The notes: generated by a model from the letters alone, not told the origin. DNA of 64,000 nt from Codonopsis lanceolata (GCA_013146195.2 CM028377.1:60160109-60224108); one strand, 5' to 3'. Shown: positions 20,777 through 31,554, numbered from the stretch's first letter. Numbers and translations are program-made.

Positions 20777-21739
20777 TGAAAGAACGAAAGTAGCTAGGAT
20801 TCTCAAAGATTTAACGTAGCTTGTGAAAAGCTACGATGGAATTCACAATAGACGTAAAAATAACAAAAACAAATGAAGACTTAATACTAAAACACGAAAT
20901 TAATCACAAAAATTTACTAAACAATCTACAAGCCTATGCTTGTAGATCTAGCCTCATGGCCAAAAAAGATTTCACTAAAAAGATATGATTTGGTTTTACA
21001 AAAGAATGTGAAATCATACAAAAATATTCTTACAAGATAATGAATCTTGAGAACAAAAACCCCACATAAATAGGTTAAACAAAACGTGGGAAGAAACAAA
21101 ACAACTTCCTTTAAACAAAATAGGAAGCACAAAAATAGTTTCAGAGTTCAATGTAGTCGCCGATGTTGCAACATTGAAGCTACAATCTGATCATAACTTC
21201 TCGCACTTCAACCGCTTAACCGCTGCAATGTTGTTCTCAAAGATATGGCTTTCGATCTACTCTCTTCAAGATCGCTATATTCTCCTTTTTGGAGCTCTAT
21301 AGAATTTCGATTTTCTCGCTCAAGCTCCAAGATTATGGTCGTAGTTCTTCTCCCTCAAGCTCCCCGAATAGATTCTCTCATGTAAGCTCTCAATTTCAAA
21401 GATTCCCCGTGCCACTGATTCCATCCTCCATAAATAGGCACCCTTCTCCTATAGAACACGGCACAAGAAACATTCTCCTACTAGGAAAGAGATTAGCAAT
21501 AAAATATGCAAGATTATGTTTCCTAACAAAACTATGATACTTGGAATAACTAATAAATATACGTAAATCTAGTTACAAAAAAATGTTGTCTAAATCTTTT
21601 GAAAGATTTTCCAAATCAATCTACAAAAAGAATCCTAATCAAAGACTAACACCTAAAATCATTAACTAAAATAAAATCCTTCTTTGACCAAGAAAGGTGA
21701 AAACAAGATAAAATAGGCTTCACCTATTTTACCCTTGCA
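20777..21739 (-). repeat. 5' LTR of the Sirevirus-like element
   Basis: Plus-strand ends TGAAAGAACG and TTTTACCCTTGCA. Partner of 15836-16823. Confidence 0.9.
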
Positions 21740-21744
21740 CCTAT
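21740..21744. repeat. 5-bp target-site duplication, right copy
   Basis: CCTAT, identical to 15831-15835. Confidence 0.9.
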
Positions 21745-23574
21745 CATTATTTATTCTTATTCATTCATTATTATTATTATTATTCCTTTTTTTTTTATTT
21801 TGCAAGGAAAATAAAGATAGTAGACTTACCTCTTCCTTCCCTTTTTTTTTTTTTTTTTAGTTCCGCAGCCGCTTCGCAGGGTTCGCTTCTGTACTAATGT
21901 GATGGAGATTTATTGCATGTTGCCCGAGGCAAAGACAAGTCTTAGTGAAGGGCTCTGCTTGCCTTCCTTCATGCCTTTTGCCCCTTTACGAAGTTATCGC
22001 CGATTTTTGATGCGCTGACTATTGGTGGGACACCACCCACACTTTCCATTTCGCTGGGAGGCGACCATGACTCCACGCGATTTGCCGCTATCACCGGCCT
22101 CCCTACCTACCGCATAGACTTTGACTCCCGATTATACTCTCCGTCGGGCGGCCCCGAGGAGGTGGGGGACCTCCCGGGTTTCGAGCCGAATTCAAATCGA
22201 CGGATGAGATTTTTATTAGCAATTGAAATGGCTTCTAGCCAACGCCGGGCGGGGTCCTTAAAACGACTGCCGCGGACTCGCGTGGCTAGAGCATTCTTAT
22301 TTTTCTTCCTTGGCACGCCGCTTTTGCCAACTCTTCTACCACCCCCGGGTTTCTCGTCCGCCCGCTTGGCGATTTCGAGCGATTCCTCGCTATGATCGGG
22401 GCGGCCCGGCCAAACTATATGCTTCTATGAATAGGGCTTGCCGGAATGACTCACCGACCTTGAATGGATTTGCTCCGGCGTGGGAGGTATATGCCTTTTC
22501 CTCGCTTTTTATATCTTTTTTTCACAAAGATTCATTTTTTTTATTGCCGATAAAATTTCTTCCTTTTTTTATTTTTTTTATTTTCGTGTCCTGGCCTTTT
22601 CATTCTTTCATTTCACACCTGTGTCGTTTTCGCTGCGGTCCACCACCCACCTTTTCTACTTCAATTTATCGATGAGAACAGTTCTGGCCGACCAGACGGC
22701 GGCAGTAAGAAGGAACGGGTGCAGAACGGATTACTAGCTCGAGTCCCGGTACGTTGCACTTCCTTCCTTGGGAGGGCCTCGAGGGGCATTATGTTGTTGC
22801 CTTAGATTGAGCCGCCTACACTCGATGGTATCCATTGTGGTGGATTCTTTATATATGGGCGAGCGAGTCAACTGCCAGCATTATTCGATTTTGATGCTTC
22901 CAGTGGTGCCTCCTAGGCCCCATTTTTGGGTGATAGAGCCCAACCACTTGCCGAATGTATCGCACTGTCCAAATACCTTATGGCAATGATCGATTTTTCG
23001 GTTATGGCATATGAGGATTTCATGACAAGGCTTCATCCTCCCTTTCTCGCCTCCTGCCGTGCCCAAAGGGCTCGATGCTCTCCGCCAAAGCCAAGGCCTT
23101 CCATCCCATCTCGACGAGAACTGAGTTTGCCGAGCCCGATGACGCTCTTCTACCTTTCAAGATCGGGGCGGTCATGTGGTAGAGGAGAGATGCTTCCTGC
23201 ATGTCGAGATTCCTAAGGAGCCGCCTGTTCCGAGCAGTCTGTCTAGACACATTTACCTTTGCATTTTTTTCTCTCTTTTTTTCATCATGCACATACATTT
23301 TTTTTATTTACCATTTTCCTCCCTTTTATGCATGTCTATTTTTTTTTGGAGACTGATATATTTTCTTTTTGTCCTGCCTCACTTTTTTCTCGTGTGAATG
23401 TGTCCACTTACAAGAGGTCAAGGGGCTTTCATTAACAAGCTTTATCAAAAGCTTGTTGACGAATTTTCCTACAGGGGGAATTACACAATGCGGCAAACTA
23501 GGCGCCGGGATGGTGATGACGATGATGCAGATGTGGATTTAGCGCCGCCGCGCCGGCAGGTCGAGCATACGTAG

Positions 23575-24239
23575 CCGGGTGGCACAGAGGGCCCTGGTCA
23601 TGGGTGGTGGTATTGATAGGAGTCCGGCCGCCCGAGCACATTAGTCTTGGATACCGTGATTATTAGTTTCCCTTTTTTTTCTTTTTTATACTAAAAACCC
23701 TATGCATATTTATTATACAATGTAATATAATTTTATATGATACAAAAATATTAGACTGCAGACTCAAACACATGCATAAAATAAAGCTATACCAATTTCT
23801 AAGGGTAACAGCACGCTGTTTTTCAGAAATGGGTTTTATGAGAATACACCTTCGACCTCGAGCGGGCTTTTCTGGTGATACGCGGGAGGAAAAAGTACCG
23901 CCTTTCTCCTCGCTTTTTGGCCATATAATTGCCGATGAGCTAGTGTGCGTAGCCTTTTCTTCTTTATCCATAATTAGACATAAATAATAGAAATTGTTTG
24001 GCCGAAACCGGGTACGGCGCTCTGTGGAATGCAAGAAGAATGCGCGCGCCTAAATAAGGCGTTTTTGCGGGCGCCGAGAGAGTATATGCGGCCCTCGAGC
24101 TCAGGAATCCCTGCTCAACACTATTCGCTATCAGTGTCCGAAATCGCTCGTTGCTTTCTTGATTTTCAAGATAAAAGGCGGACGGGTGATTGCTTGCTTC
24201 TTCACGCACTCACCCACTCTTTCTTACAAATTTCTAACC
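23575..24239 (+). other. Spacer between PMD ORF and gag-like segment
   Basis: T-rich start, then mixed sequence. Nothing coding is recognised with confidence; short GC-rich fragments around 24005-24110 may be decayed coding DNA. Confidence 0.35.
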
Positions 24240-25870
24240 TTGTTTCTCACCATTGCCACCTTTATCGATAATCCTTTGCATTTTTTCTACAAATGGTCGC
24301 ACGAATTCATACAACCGCTAGAGATATAAATTTATGAGAATGCTTTGATTTTTGGATTCTCTCCCTACGTGCTCGCATTTGAGCATGATTGGTTTGATCA
24401 TATTTTTGGATTCGTGCCCGCTATCCCGAGGAATGTTATCATTAATTGGGACATGCCGAGGGAGCCTCCGTGTTTTGGTCTCCTCAGACCACCTTTTTAA
24501 CTTCTCGGTATGAACGAAATGTGCCCCACTTATGAAGAGTTAGCGGCAATGTCGAGGTGGCACCTTTCGCTTGATTGCCATGCCTTCTCACCGAGGCGTC
24601 CGTGATATGGCAATTAGGGGCTGCTTGCACCACTCGCCGCTACTCCGTGTTTTTATGATGGAGTAACTTTTGATCCGACCGCCTTTCCTCGGAGCCTTTA
24701 CGTAATCGTGAGGATGACATAGATTACGGCGCTGCCGCTTGTCCGCGCTTTTCTTTGCCCGGTAGGGAGGTATTTGTTGGTGGGCCAACCCGATTTATCG
24801 ATGCGCGGTCGTTGACCTACAATTGCAGTGCACCGGATCGCCGGCTAAATATTGTTCCGTGATTCGGGCGGACTCTAGCTGGTCCCGATGCTTTTGAAGA
24901 GGTGATGAATTATTCCCTACCTACAGCCCCCCTTTTTGGTCCACATGTGGCCGAGGAGCATTTTCTTTGGGTGATGGCCATCAGACGCATGGAAAGATCA
25001 GATGACCCTGCTTTATGGCCTTCGTGGTCACTTTCCTCGCACCAACTATTCAGTATGATTGGCCGAGAACTTCTTCTCAGGGGCTCCATGGACATAGTCC
25101 GGTGATCCACCACCGCGATCCGTCGCTCATTATGTATTCCGCAGAATATAATCAAGTTGTCTTGTTGGGCATTGCGCACTTCTTTCTACAGAGCCGAGTG
25201 ATCTTGCGCCAGTCGAGAGCGCCTTATCCCTAACCCAACTCGGCCCCGTATATCCGAGGCGGATAATAATGACGAGAACCTGGTACCACTATCTAGAAAT
25301 GTGGCAACGAGATTTTGATTGGCTAGAGGTAGCCTATTTATTTTCTCGATTATATGTTTCTTTCCCACGAATATTTGGCATGGATAATGGTGGTCGCCAA
25401 GGGCATCTCACGTGATCGCGTGGGTTGAGGAATTTGCCGGGTCGTCATATTGTTAGCGATAGATGCCTCGATGGAGATAGCGAGGATATTGATAGTTTAG
25501 GGCTAGTCGCCCCTCAGCCCTATAGGAGGAATTCAAAGTGTACATAATCTTGGTGCCCGCATAGCCTTCGACCAAACACAACGGGTCCTAGCAATGCGCC
25601 CGTGAGGTTAAGCAATACAAGCATGCAAAGACAACCTCGGGAACCCGAAGTGGTCGCTCCCTCGATCGACGGGGCACGACTTTTAGAATGATGGCAACGA
25701 AGCTTCGCTCGAAAGCATCGCAAGTAAAGCGTAATAACCCGTGGGAGCTGCAGGGAGGTCGCCCCTCCTCCTCACCCGAATGGGGTGTCGCCGTAAATGA
25801 TGGGCCGGTCCAAGACAATGAGAGAGATGTCGGAGATGAAAAGTTAGAGATACTGGGGCTCATGCGGTGA
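24240..25870 (+). pseudogene. Gag-like segment of the Tat/Ogre-type element (decayed)
   Basis: GC content rises and short frames carry protein-like patterns: MNEMCPTYEELAAMSRWHL near 24510-24570 and DPALYGLRGHFPRTNYS near 25005-25055. These resemble the N-terminal domain of Tat/Ogre gag proteins (PTxEEF near the start, LYGxVxFPR later). A polar stretch with LRSKASQVKRNNPWE follows at about 25700-25760. Frameshifts are frequent. The family call is from memory of motif order and is tentative. Confidence 0.4.
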
Positions 25871-26158
25871 AACTAGAGCTTTTCCTCGCGCCTCGCAGAG
25901 GAGTATAGGCCCTGGCCGAGCGACGCCGCAGACACCGATGGACCACCTTGGGCTTGAGTCGCAAAGAAGGGATAGTTTTGGGGGAACAAGGGGGTAGAGG
26001 CACAATAGATACGCATGTGTAGATAATGGACAATCTAAATTTCTTTAGCAATTATTCATAAGTTGCACCTTGTAACTGCAATTTTATATTTTAGTGTTTT
26101 ATTGTGAGCTTCCGTCGTGTTTTTTTCCCCGTCGCGAGCCCCTGCATGTCGAAGATCG

Positions 26159-26258
26159 NNNNNNNNNNNNNNNNNNNNNNNNNNNNNNNNNNNNNNNNNN
26201 NNNNNNNNNNNNNNNNNNNNNNNNNNNNNNNNNNNNNNNNNNNNNNNNNNNNNNNNNN
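26159..26258. other. Assembly gap (100 N)
   Basis: Exactly 100 N, the usual placeholder for a gap of unknown size. It separates the plus-strand Tat/Ogre-like element from the minus-strand PMD element. Confidence 0.99.
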
Positions 26259-26309
26259 TTATTAATTTTAAAAAGTTTGTTTGTCACAAAATTATTTTTT
26301 TTCGAACGG

Positions 26310-26535
26310 GTAGGGCTTAATTGTTAAATTTCAAAAAATGCGGGTTAATTGTTGAATTTGTAAAATATAGGGGTGAATTGCTAAATTTGTAAAAGTATAT
26401 GGGGTTAATTGTTAAATTTCGAATAATGTAGGGGCTTAATTGTTAAATTTTGAATAATGTAGGGGCTTAATTGTTAAATTTAAAGTGTAGGGGTTGAATA
26501 GTTAAATTTGTAAAAGTGTAGGGGGTGAATAGTTA
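26310..26535 (+). repeat. 31-36 bp tandem repeat array, left block
   Basis: About seven degenerate units of the form TAGGGG(T)TGAATTGTTAAATTTGTAAAAGTG. Same unit as 29396-30236. Confidence 0.85.
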
Positions 26536-26907
26536 ATGCATCACAACAAGCCGAAATAAAGAAAAATAAACTTATCTAACAATCATGTCAAACAAATACA
26601 TCACACTCCAACACAAACAACAAGTATATCACACAAACATATAGTATATCACAATACATCCTCAACTGTTGAATAACTTATCCAACGATGACATATAAGT
26701 ACCCTGGACCACAAGTGAATCTCGCTTGGACCAATGGAATGGCCCTAAGGTGAGGAAGTACACCTGCGATTGATCCTCACCGATCTACGCAAGAAATGCC
26801 TCAAAGAATCCTCGATGGATGAGAATGCCTCTGGGATGCCCTCTACGGCTACCGCATGAGCATGGGTGATCCACGATGGTTGATGATCCCCATCTCCTCA
26901 GTTGTCG

Positions 26908-26934
26908 CCATCATCATCATCATCATCATCATCA
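26908..26934. repeat. (CAT)n microsatellite
   Basis: Nine CAT/ATC units. Confidence 0.95.
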
Positions 26935-26959
26935 ACCAAGGCATCACACGATAATGTGT

Positions 26960-29160
26960 CCTGTTCGAAACCATTGCCTCGTAACCATCTATGGTGGCGG
27001 ATGGAATCCTCGGCTCCACTCCGATCCACCTCTCGGGGTTTATAGAATGATGTTCTCATTGTTGGAAATTGTGAAGCATCTCATCGTGGACACAAATGTA
27101 CTTCAACGGCTTGGACTCCTCTATAAACCTTCGTCGGCTAGTAATACATTACCGAATAATTTGATATATTCAAACTGCCTCAAGCAACGATCGGGCATGT
27201 ATGGCTCAGCTGATTTTACTAATGAATTATGCCCGAGAACAAACCCGATCGGCATCTCCCGTGATGGTATACGTGTAAAAAGAGTCCAAGTAACCTGAAA
27301 AATAAATATTAATATAAATATCCAACATTTTATTTAATACATTATTTATAAATGATAAATACTTACAAGAAGAACAATATCATCCGATCGAGGACTCTAC
27401 GATACTCCAACAAAGTATCGGGATCATTTCTTCTTCCACCGAGAGTAGAGGTCTATCTCTAGCATATGGCTTTCGAGAGGTCCATGTCATTAAATACTTG
27501 GTCCAATTGAGGAAAATATTCATATATCCGCACCTACAATAAAATAAAATAGCGCCAAATAAAATAGTGTCAAATAAAATAGCATAAAATATAATAGCCG
27601 AATAAAAAATTTAAATTTTATAGTATCTATACAATTTATTTTTATACCGTAGAAGAGACAAGCACCCAACCATCCGCCTGGCTAAACCAATCCTCGATGC
27701 TATACTTAGCCGCTTCTAAAAAGATAGAAAGGATAAAGTCGCCGCACTTAAGCGTGATCGGGCATATCACTGTGATATCCAAAGGCACATACGGTAGAAA
27801 GTGAACATTTACCAATTCGATGACTTGTCCATGAACAACGTCGTCCCCTACAACCCTGCAACAAATAACCAGCCCGTCCTCGGTTGAGGCGGCTACCTGA
27901 TCTCGCCACTAAATATTCTTGCAATGTCAAAATCTAATACCACTTCCCTTTTACCTCGCGTCCACCTGGTAGTAGGCAAGCGTAGGATAATGACTAGAGA
28001 TGACTTGATGCAGGCTAACTTGTACTTGCCAAAATGGGTTTCCCAACCAGCGGATTTGTAAAATGTAATGCACATCGTGCAACGTCAGCGTCATATCCCC
28101 GAACGGTAAATGGCTGTTGGTTTCAGTTTGCCATCTTTCCCTGGTGATATCGATGGCGCGTTCAAGTCTTTATGACATGCACTCCCTCAAATTGTCTCGG
28201 GTTACTCATAGTGATCCACGAATACTCTCCATATCATTTATAGTCCAGAGGCAATGTTGTTCGGTTCGGTCCACGGAGCTATGGCAACTCAATACTGGCC
28301 TCTCCTGTTGAACATAATGAAATAATCTCTCATCAATATTAAAACAATACTATGTAGTCAATTTAATAAATTTTTGTCAATACTATCATGGTCAATATAA
28401 TTAATTACCTCATCATTCCATATTGCAGATGCAATATGACCACGAATCGAAAGTAGCTCGGTGTTCTCGGGTCCACCTCCGTGGCTCCATCAACATCGAC
28501 CATACGCATCGCCATCATCGTCGAATCATCATCGTCATCATCACCATCATCACCACCATCACTTGCGACCTCACTACTGCCTCTACTATGTGCTCGGCCT
28601 GCTCTCTGTCGTCGATCAAAACCCAAATCCTCCTCCTCATCGTCCTCTTCATCAACTAACTGGTGTATATCTCGTATTGCAGTATATACATCAGCATTCA
28701 TTGGACCTTTCCCACGCCCGCGTAACATGCTTGAAGTACTACTCATGCCACCCATAACACTCATGCCAGTCATGCCACCCATACCACTCATGCCAGTCAT
28801 GCCACCCATACCACCCATACCAGCCATGCCACCCATACCACCCATACCACCCATGCCACCCATACCACCATATGCCACCCATCATGTTTAATTTGGCTTC
28901 CATCTCGATCTCTCTCGTAATCGGTGAATGCCTCTCCCTCAATGGAGCATTATAAGGAGCCTCAAATGGAATATCGGTGGGTGCGAACTCCTATCATCTC
29001 CGTGAGCGAGGGGTCGCGCATAAGCACCCTTATCCCTCATTAGTGGATGTATGTCTGGATTAGCGACTTTCTGCGTTACGAGCGATTGACAACCTGTTAT
29101 GTAGTCTACCGATCGTGCACTGCATCTTGGACATTTCTCTCGTCGACGTTCGGAATCCAT
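26960..29160 (-). pseudogene. Plant mobile domain ORF with Gly-Met repeats and acidic linker
   Basis: Order on the minus strand: a possible N-terminus MDSERRREKCPRCSARSVDY (29160); a GGM-rich repeat and an acidic Glu/Asp stretch (28878-28409); an intron (28408-28305, GTAATT...CAACAG); then PMD motifs. These are ERWQTETNSHLPFGDMTLTL followed by HDVHYILQI (near 28050-28120), VRIYEYFPQLDQVF (27530-27480), LLEYRRVLDRM (27430-27380) and YMPDRCLRQFEYIKLFGNV (about 27200-27150). The order matches PMD proteins: ETHTFHFPFGEMT, VYEYFP, YRRALD, YYPDRVLRQFG. Several stops and frameshifts are present and the C-terminus is unclear. PMD proteins of the MAIN/MAIL group act in gene silencing and genome stability; this copy looks transposon-borne and inactive. 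Confidence 0.65.
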
Positions 29161-29395
29161 CCATTACAAAAAAATAAATACAAGTTAAGTTATGAAATGA
29201 TAAGTTATCTATAAGTTTATTGGCATAAAACATCTGCGAATTTGTTTCGACATGATTGTTAGATAAATTTATTTTGTTTATTTCAGCTTGTTGTGATGCA
29301 TTTACTATAACACTATGATTGTGCAAATTTAACAATTAACCCCCCTATACTCTTACGAATTTAACAATTCACCCCCTACAAGTGTACGGTGTGTG

Positions 29396-30236
29396 AATTG
29401 TTAAATTCATAAAAGTATAGGGGTTAATTGTTAAATTTTAAAAGTATAGGGGGTGAATTGTTAAATTTGTAAAAGTGTCGGGGGTGAATTGTTAAGTTCC
29501 AAAAAGTGTTGGGGTGAATTGTTAAATTGTAAAAAGTGTGGGGGTGGATTGTTAATTTTGTAAAAGTGTAGGGGGTGAATTGTTAAATTTGTATAATAGC
29601 GGGGGGGTGACTTCTTACATTTCAAAAAGTGTATAGGGTGAATTGTTAACTTTGTTAAAAATGTAGGCGGTGAATTGTTAAATTCGTAAAAGTATAGGGG
29701 GTAATTGTTAAATTCGTAAAAAGTGTAGAGATGAATTGTTAAATTTGTAAAAATGTAGGGGTGAATTGTTAAATTTCTAAAAGTGTAGGGGGTGAATTGT
29801 TAAGTTCCAAAAAGTGTAGGGGTGAATTGTTAAATTTTTCGTTTTCTGTAGGGGGTGGATTATTCAATTTGTAAAAATGTAGGGAGTTAATTGTAACTTT
29901 TGTAAGTAAAAGTGTAGGGGTGAATTGTTAAATTTGTATGATAGCGGGGGGTGACTTCTTACATTTCAAAAAGTGTACGGGGTGAATTGTTAAATTTGTT
30001 AAAAATATAGGGGGTGAATTGTTAAATTCGTAAAAATATATGGGTTAATTGTTATATTTCAAAACGTGTAGGGGGTTAATTGTTAAATTTGTAGAAGTGT
30101 AGGGGTGAATTGTTAAGTTTCACAAAGTGTAGGGGTGAATTGTTAAATTTGTAAAAAGTGTAGGGGTGCATTGTTAAATTTCAAAAAGTATAGGGGTGAA
30201 TTGTTAAGTTTCAAAAAGTCTAGGGGGTCAGTACTT
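29396..30236 (+). repeat. 31-36 bp tandem repeat array, right block (about 25 units)
   Basis: Degenerate units of GTGTAGGGGTGAATTGTTAA plus ATTTGTAAAAA. A longer pattern also recurs: the unit with ATAGCGGGGGGTGACTTCTTAC appears at about 29595 and 29942, so groups of units were duplicated together. Two inverted units precede it at 29325-29395. Confidence 0.9.
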
Positions 30237-30930
30237 GTTACTTTTGTACAATCATAGTGTTATAGTAAATGCATAACAACAAGCCAAAATAAACAAAATA
30301 AAATTATCTAACAATTATGTCCAAACAAATTTGCGCATGTTTTATCTAACAATCATGTCCAAAATGAATACACCAAATAAGTTTTTTTTTTTAAAAAAAA
30401 ATACATGTTTTTTCGGAAAAATAAAAAAGAATCGCAACTCAGAGGCGGTTCTCTGGCAAAACAACCGCGACTCACCAGCGGCAGTTTTATAAAACATCCG
30501 CTATTCATTGGCGGATGTTTTATAAAAGCCTGATGATTGCCGAAAACACTTGTGGTGCGGCTCTTTTACGATAGATTCAAAAAAAAAAGATCAAATTGAA
30601 ACAGAAGACGTTCAGATCTGTAATCTATTCCAAATTGAAAAAGAATAGGTGAGAGATTGACATACCTGGAAGTATCCAACTTGAGATTTCTGCTTGGTTT
30701 GAGTTGGAGTGAGTGAGGGAGAGAAACAAACGAAAGCGAAACATAACGTAAGCGAGTTAGGGTCGCTCGACTTGAGAGAGAGAGGCGAGAGAGAGAGTCG
30801 GTTGGGAGAGAGAGTCGGTTGAGAGAGAGAGAGGAGAGTCGTGAGAGAGAGAGGGAGACGGGTGAGAGGGGTGGGGGTGGGTGTTGGTTTAGGGAATTAA
30901 ATGATGAGGGGTGTAAATGAATGTTTGTAG
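30237..30930. other. Block A copy, hairpin and GA-rich leader-like region
   Basis: After block A (30268-30345) comes a GC-richer stretch with ACCGCGACTCACCAGCGGC and a hairpin (30485-30527). Then follows a region that, read on the minus strand, looks like a 5' UTR: CT-rich, ending near CAGG|TATGTC at about 30660. GA repeats fill 30765-30870. The expected downstream coding sequence is not recognisable; the upstream part of a second PMD-type element is possible. Confidence 0.4.
30485..30527. repeat. Perfect 17-bp inverted repeat (hairpin)
   Basis: Arms TTTTATAAAACATCCGC (30485-30501) and GCGGATGTTTTATAAAA (30511-30527) with a 9-base loop. Similar hairpins are found in subterminal repeats of CACTA elements. 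Confidence 0.9.
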
Positions 30931-31223
30931 TTAGGGGTAGTTAGGGAATTTTATTCTTTAAATGGTGTTGCGTTTAGGGTTTTAGGTGTTGCGTTTAGGT
31001 GTTCGTTTGAACAGTTCAATTGGCGTTATGTTGGGTCTTGTTTTCCAGTTTGAGTCGATTACAGTTAATCAGTTATCTCACCTCTGCCCTAACGAAAACA
31101 CATGTTATTTGGCAAACGTAAAATTAGATCAAAATGTGAGATGGTGTTAATCTGCTTGACGGTGCTCACTCTCATTCATCTTTGCCCACGAACATACGAA
31201 CATACGGTGTGTCCAATAAATAG
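30931..31223. other. Intergenic, no gene seen
   Basis: No coding sequence or repeat partner is recognised. Confidence 0.5.
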
Positions 31224-31225
31224 TA

Positions 31226-31484
31226 CTCCCTCCATCCTTAAATTATCGTTCTCTTTTTATTTTTCGTCCGTCCCAAAATAATTGTTAAGTTTGAAATTTA
31301 CCTTTTTTAAAACATCATTTTTACCACTTTATCCTTACTTTTTTACTCTACTTTAATTATGGGCAACATACACATGGATTTCAAAGAAAACTACACATTA
31401 AACCAATATAAATAATCAAGTCAATTATTTTTTCTTAAACTGTGCACCAGATCAACTAGAACGATTATTTAAAAACGGAGAGAG
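31226..31484. mobile_element. Stowaway-type MITE, 259 bp
   Basis: Begins CTCCCTCCATCCTTAAATTA and ends with the inverted form ...ATTTAAAAACGGAGAGAG, flanked by TA on both sides. CTCCCTCCGT termini with a TA target are diagnostic of Tc1/mariner-derived Stowaway elements. Confidence 0.9.
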
Positions 31485-31554
31485 TATATATTTAATCTCA
31501 ACCTCCGAATAGCCCTAATCAATTACCTAGCTGTTTTATAATAGATGTTTTATT

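Larger units (their letters stand above)
15836..21739 (-). mobile_element. Sirevirus-like Ty1/copia retrotransposon, internally deleted, 5.9 kb
   Basis: Two LTRs of 988 and 963 bp, a perfect CCTAT duplication, a primer-binding site for initiator Met-tRNA next to the right LTR, and a polypurine tract (AACAAAGGGGGTGAT, read on the minus strand) next to the left LTR show a minus-strand element. Internally it keeps gag with a zinc knuckle, a coiled-coil-like segment and the very end of RNase H, then about 1.2 kb of non-coding sequence before the polypurine tract. Protease, integrase and RT are missing. Large LTRs, long gag, a 3' non-coding region and repeated palindromes fit the Sirevirus (SIRE/Maximus) lineage; that lineage call is inference. 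Confidence 0.85.
14481..23574 (+). pseudogene. Spliced plant mobile domain (PMD) ORF, split by a nested copia element
   Basis: Exon 1 (14481-14660) starts MTFSSRSRKGKAPMHPESGE and ends at CT|GTAAGTTTCT. Exon 2 begins after a long T-tract and AG at 21861 and ends at GAG|GTATAT (22486). It reads, with frameshifts, WWDTTHTFHF, EATMTPRDFAAITGLP, TRVARAFLFFFLG and IPRYD..LYASMNRACR, the hallmark order of a plant mobile domain. A third exon (about 22660-23240, boundaries unclear) holds LHFLPWEGLEGHYVVALD, YMGERVN and LAECIALSKYLMAMIDFSVM. The last exon (23475-23574, after TTTTCCTACAG) encodes NYTMRQTRRR, an Asp-rich run and a TAG. PMD proteins occur both as host genes (MAIN/MAIL) and inside transposons; the setting favours the latter. 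Several indels break the frame. Intron 1 is 7.2 kb, 5.9 kb of which is the copia insertion. Confidence 0.65.
10960..26158 (+). mobile_element. Probable Tat/Ogre-type LTR retroelement, 5' portion, nested and truncated by the gap
   Basis: The left part has LTR-like sequence with motifs I know from Tat/Ogre elements: AGAGTCGTCATCTTTATTTT and GGGTTCGAAGG...AAGGTGCTAGGCACCCAACTCG near 11430-11545, and repeated TGCCTACGTATCC...GGAATCAGACC blocks. A spliced plant mobile domain ORF follows (14481-23574), then a gag-like segment (24240-25870). No protease, RT or integrase is present before the gap, and neither LTR boundary is certain. Extra ORFs upstream of gag are known in the Tat lineage. The 15836-21739 copia element was inserted later. 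Confidence 0.5.
26259..30370 (-). mobile_element. PMD-bearing element bordered by tandem-repeat arrays
   Basis: A minus-strand PMD gene (about 26960-29160) lies between two blocks of a 31-36 bp repeat. The left array plus block A (ATGCATCACAACAAGC... at 26536-26600) is mirrored on the right by an inverted block A (about 29240-29312) and about two inverted repeat units, as in a TIR transposon. A third block A, in direct orientation, lies at 30268-30345 after a long array. No transposase is seen. PMD genes are known in Mutator-like elements as well as in LTR elements; the inverted repeats favour the former. The left end is lost in the gap. Confidence 0.5.

Noticed and set aside
28481..28891. 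136-codon plus-strand frame rich in Ser/Pro
   Set aside because: Shadow of the GGM-repeat and acidic coding sequence on the minus strand.
29396..30236. CRISPR-like array
   Set aside because: The repeats are contiguous with no unique spacers, degenerate, and in plant DNA; this is a minisatellite.
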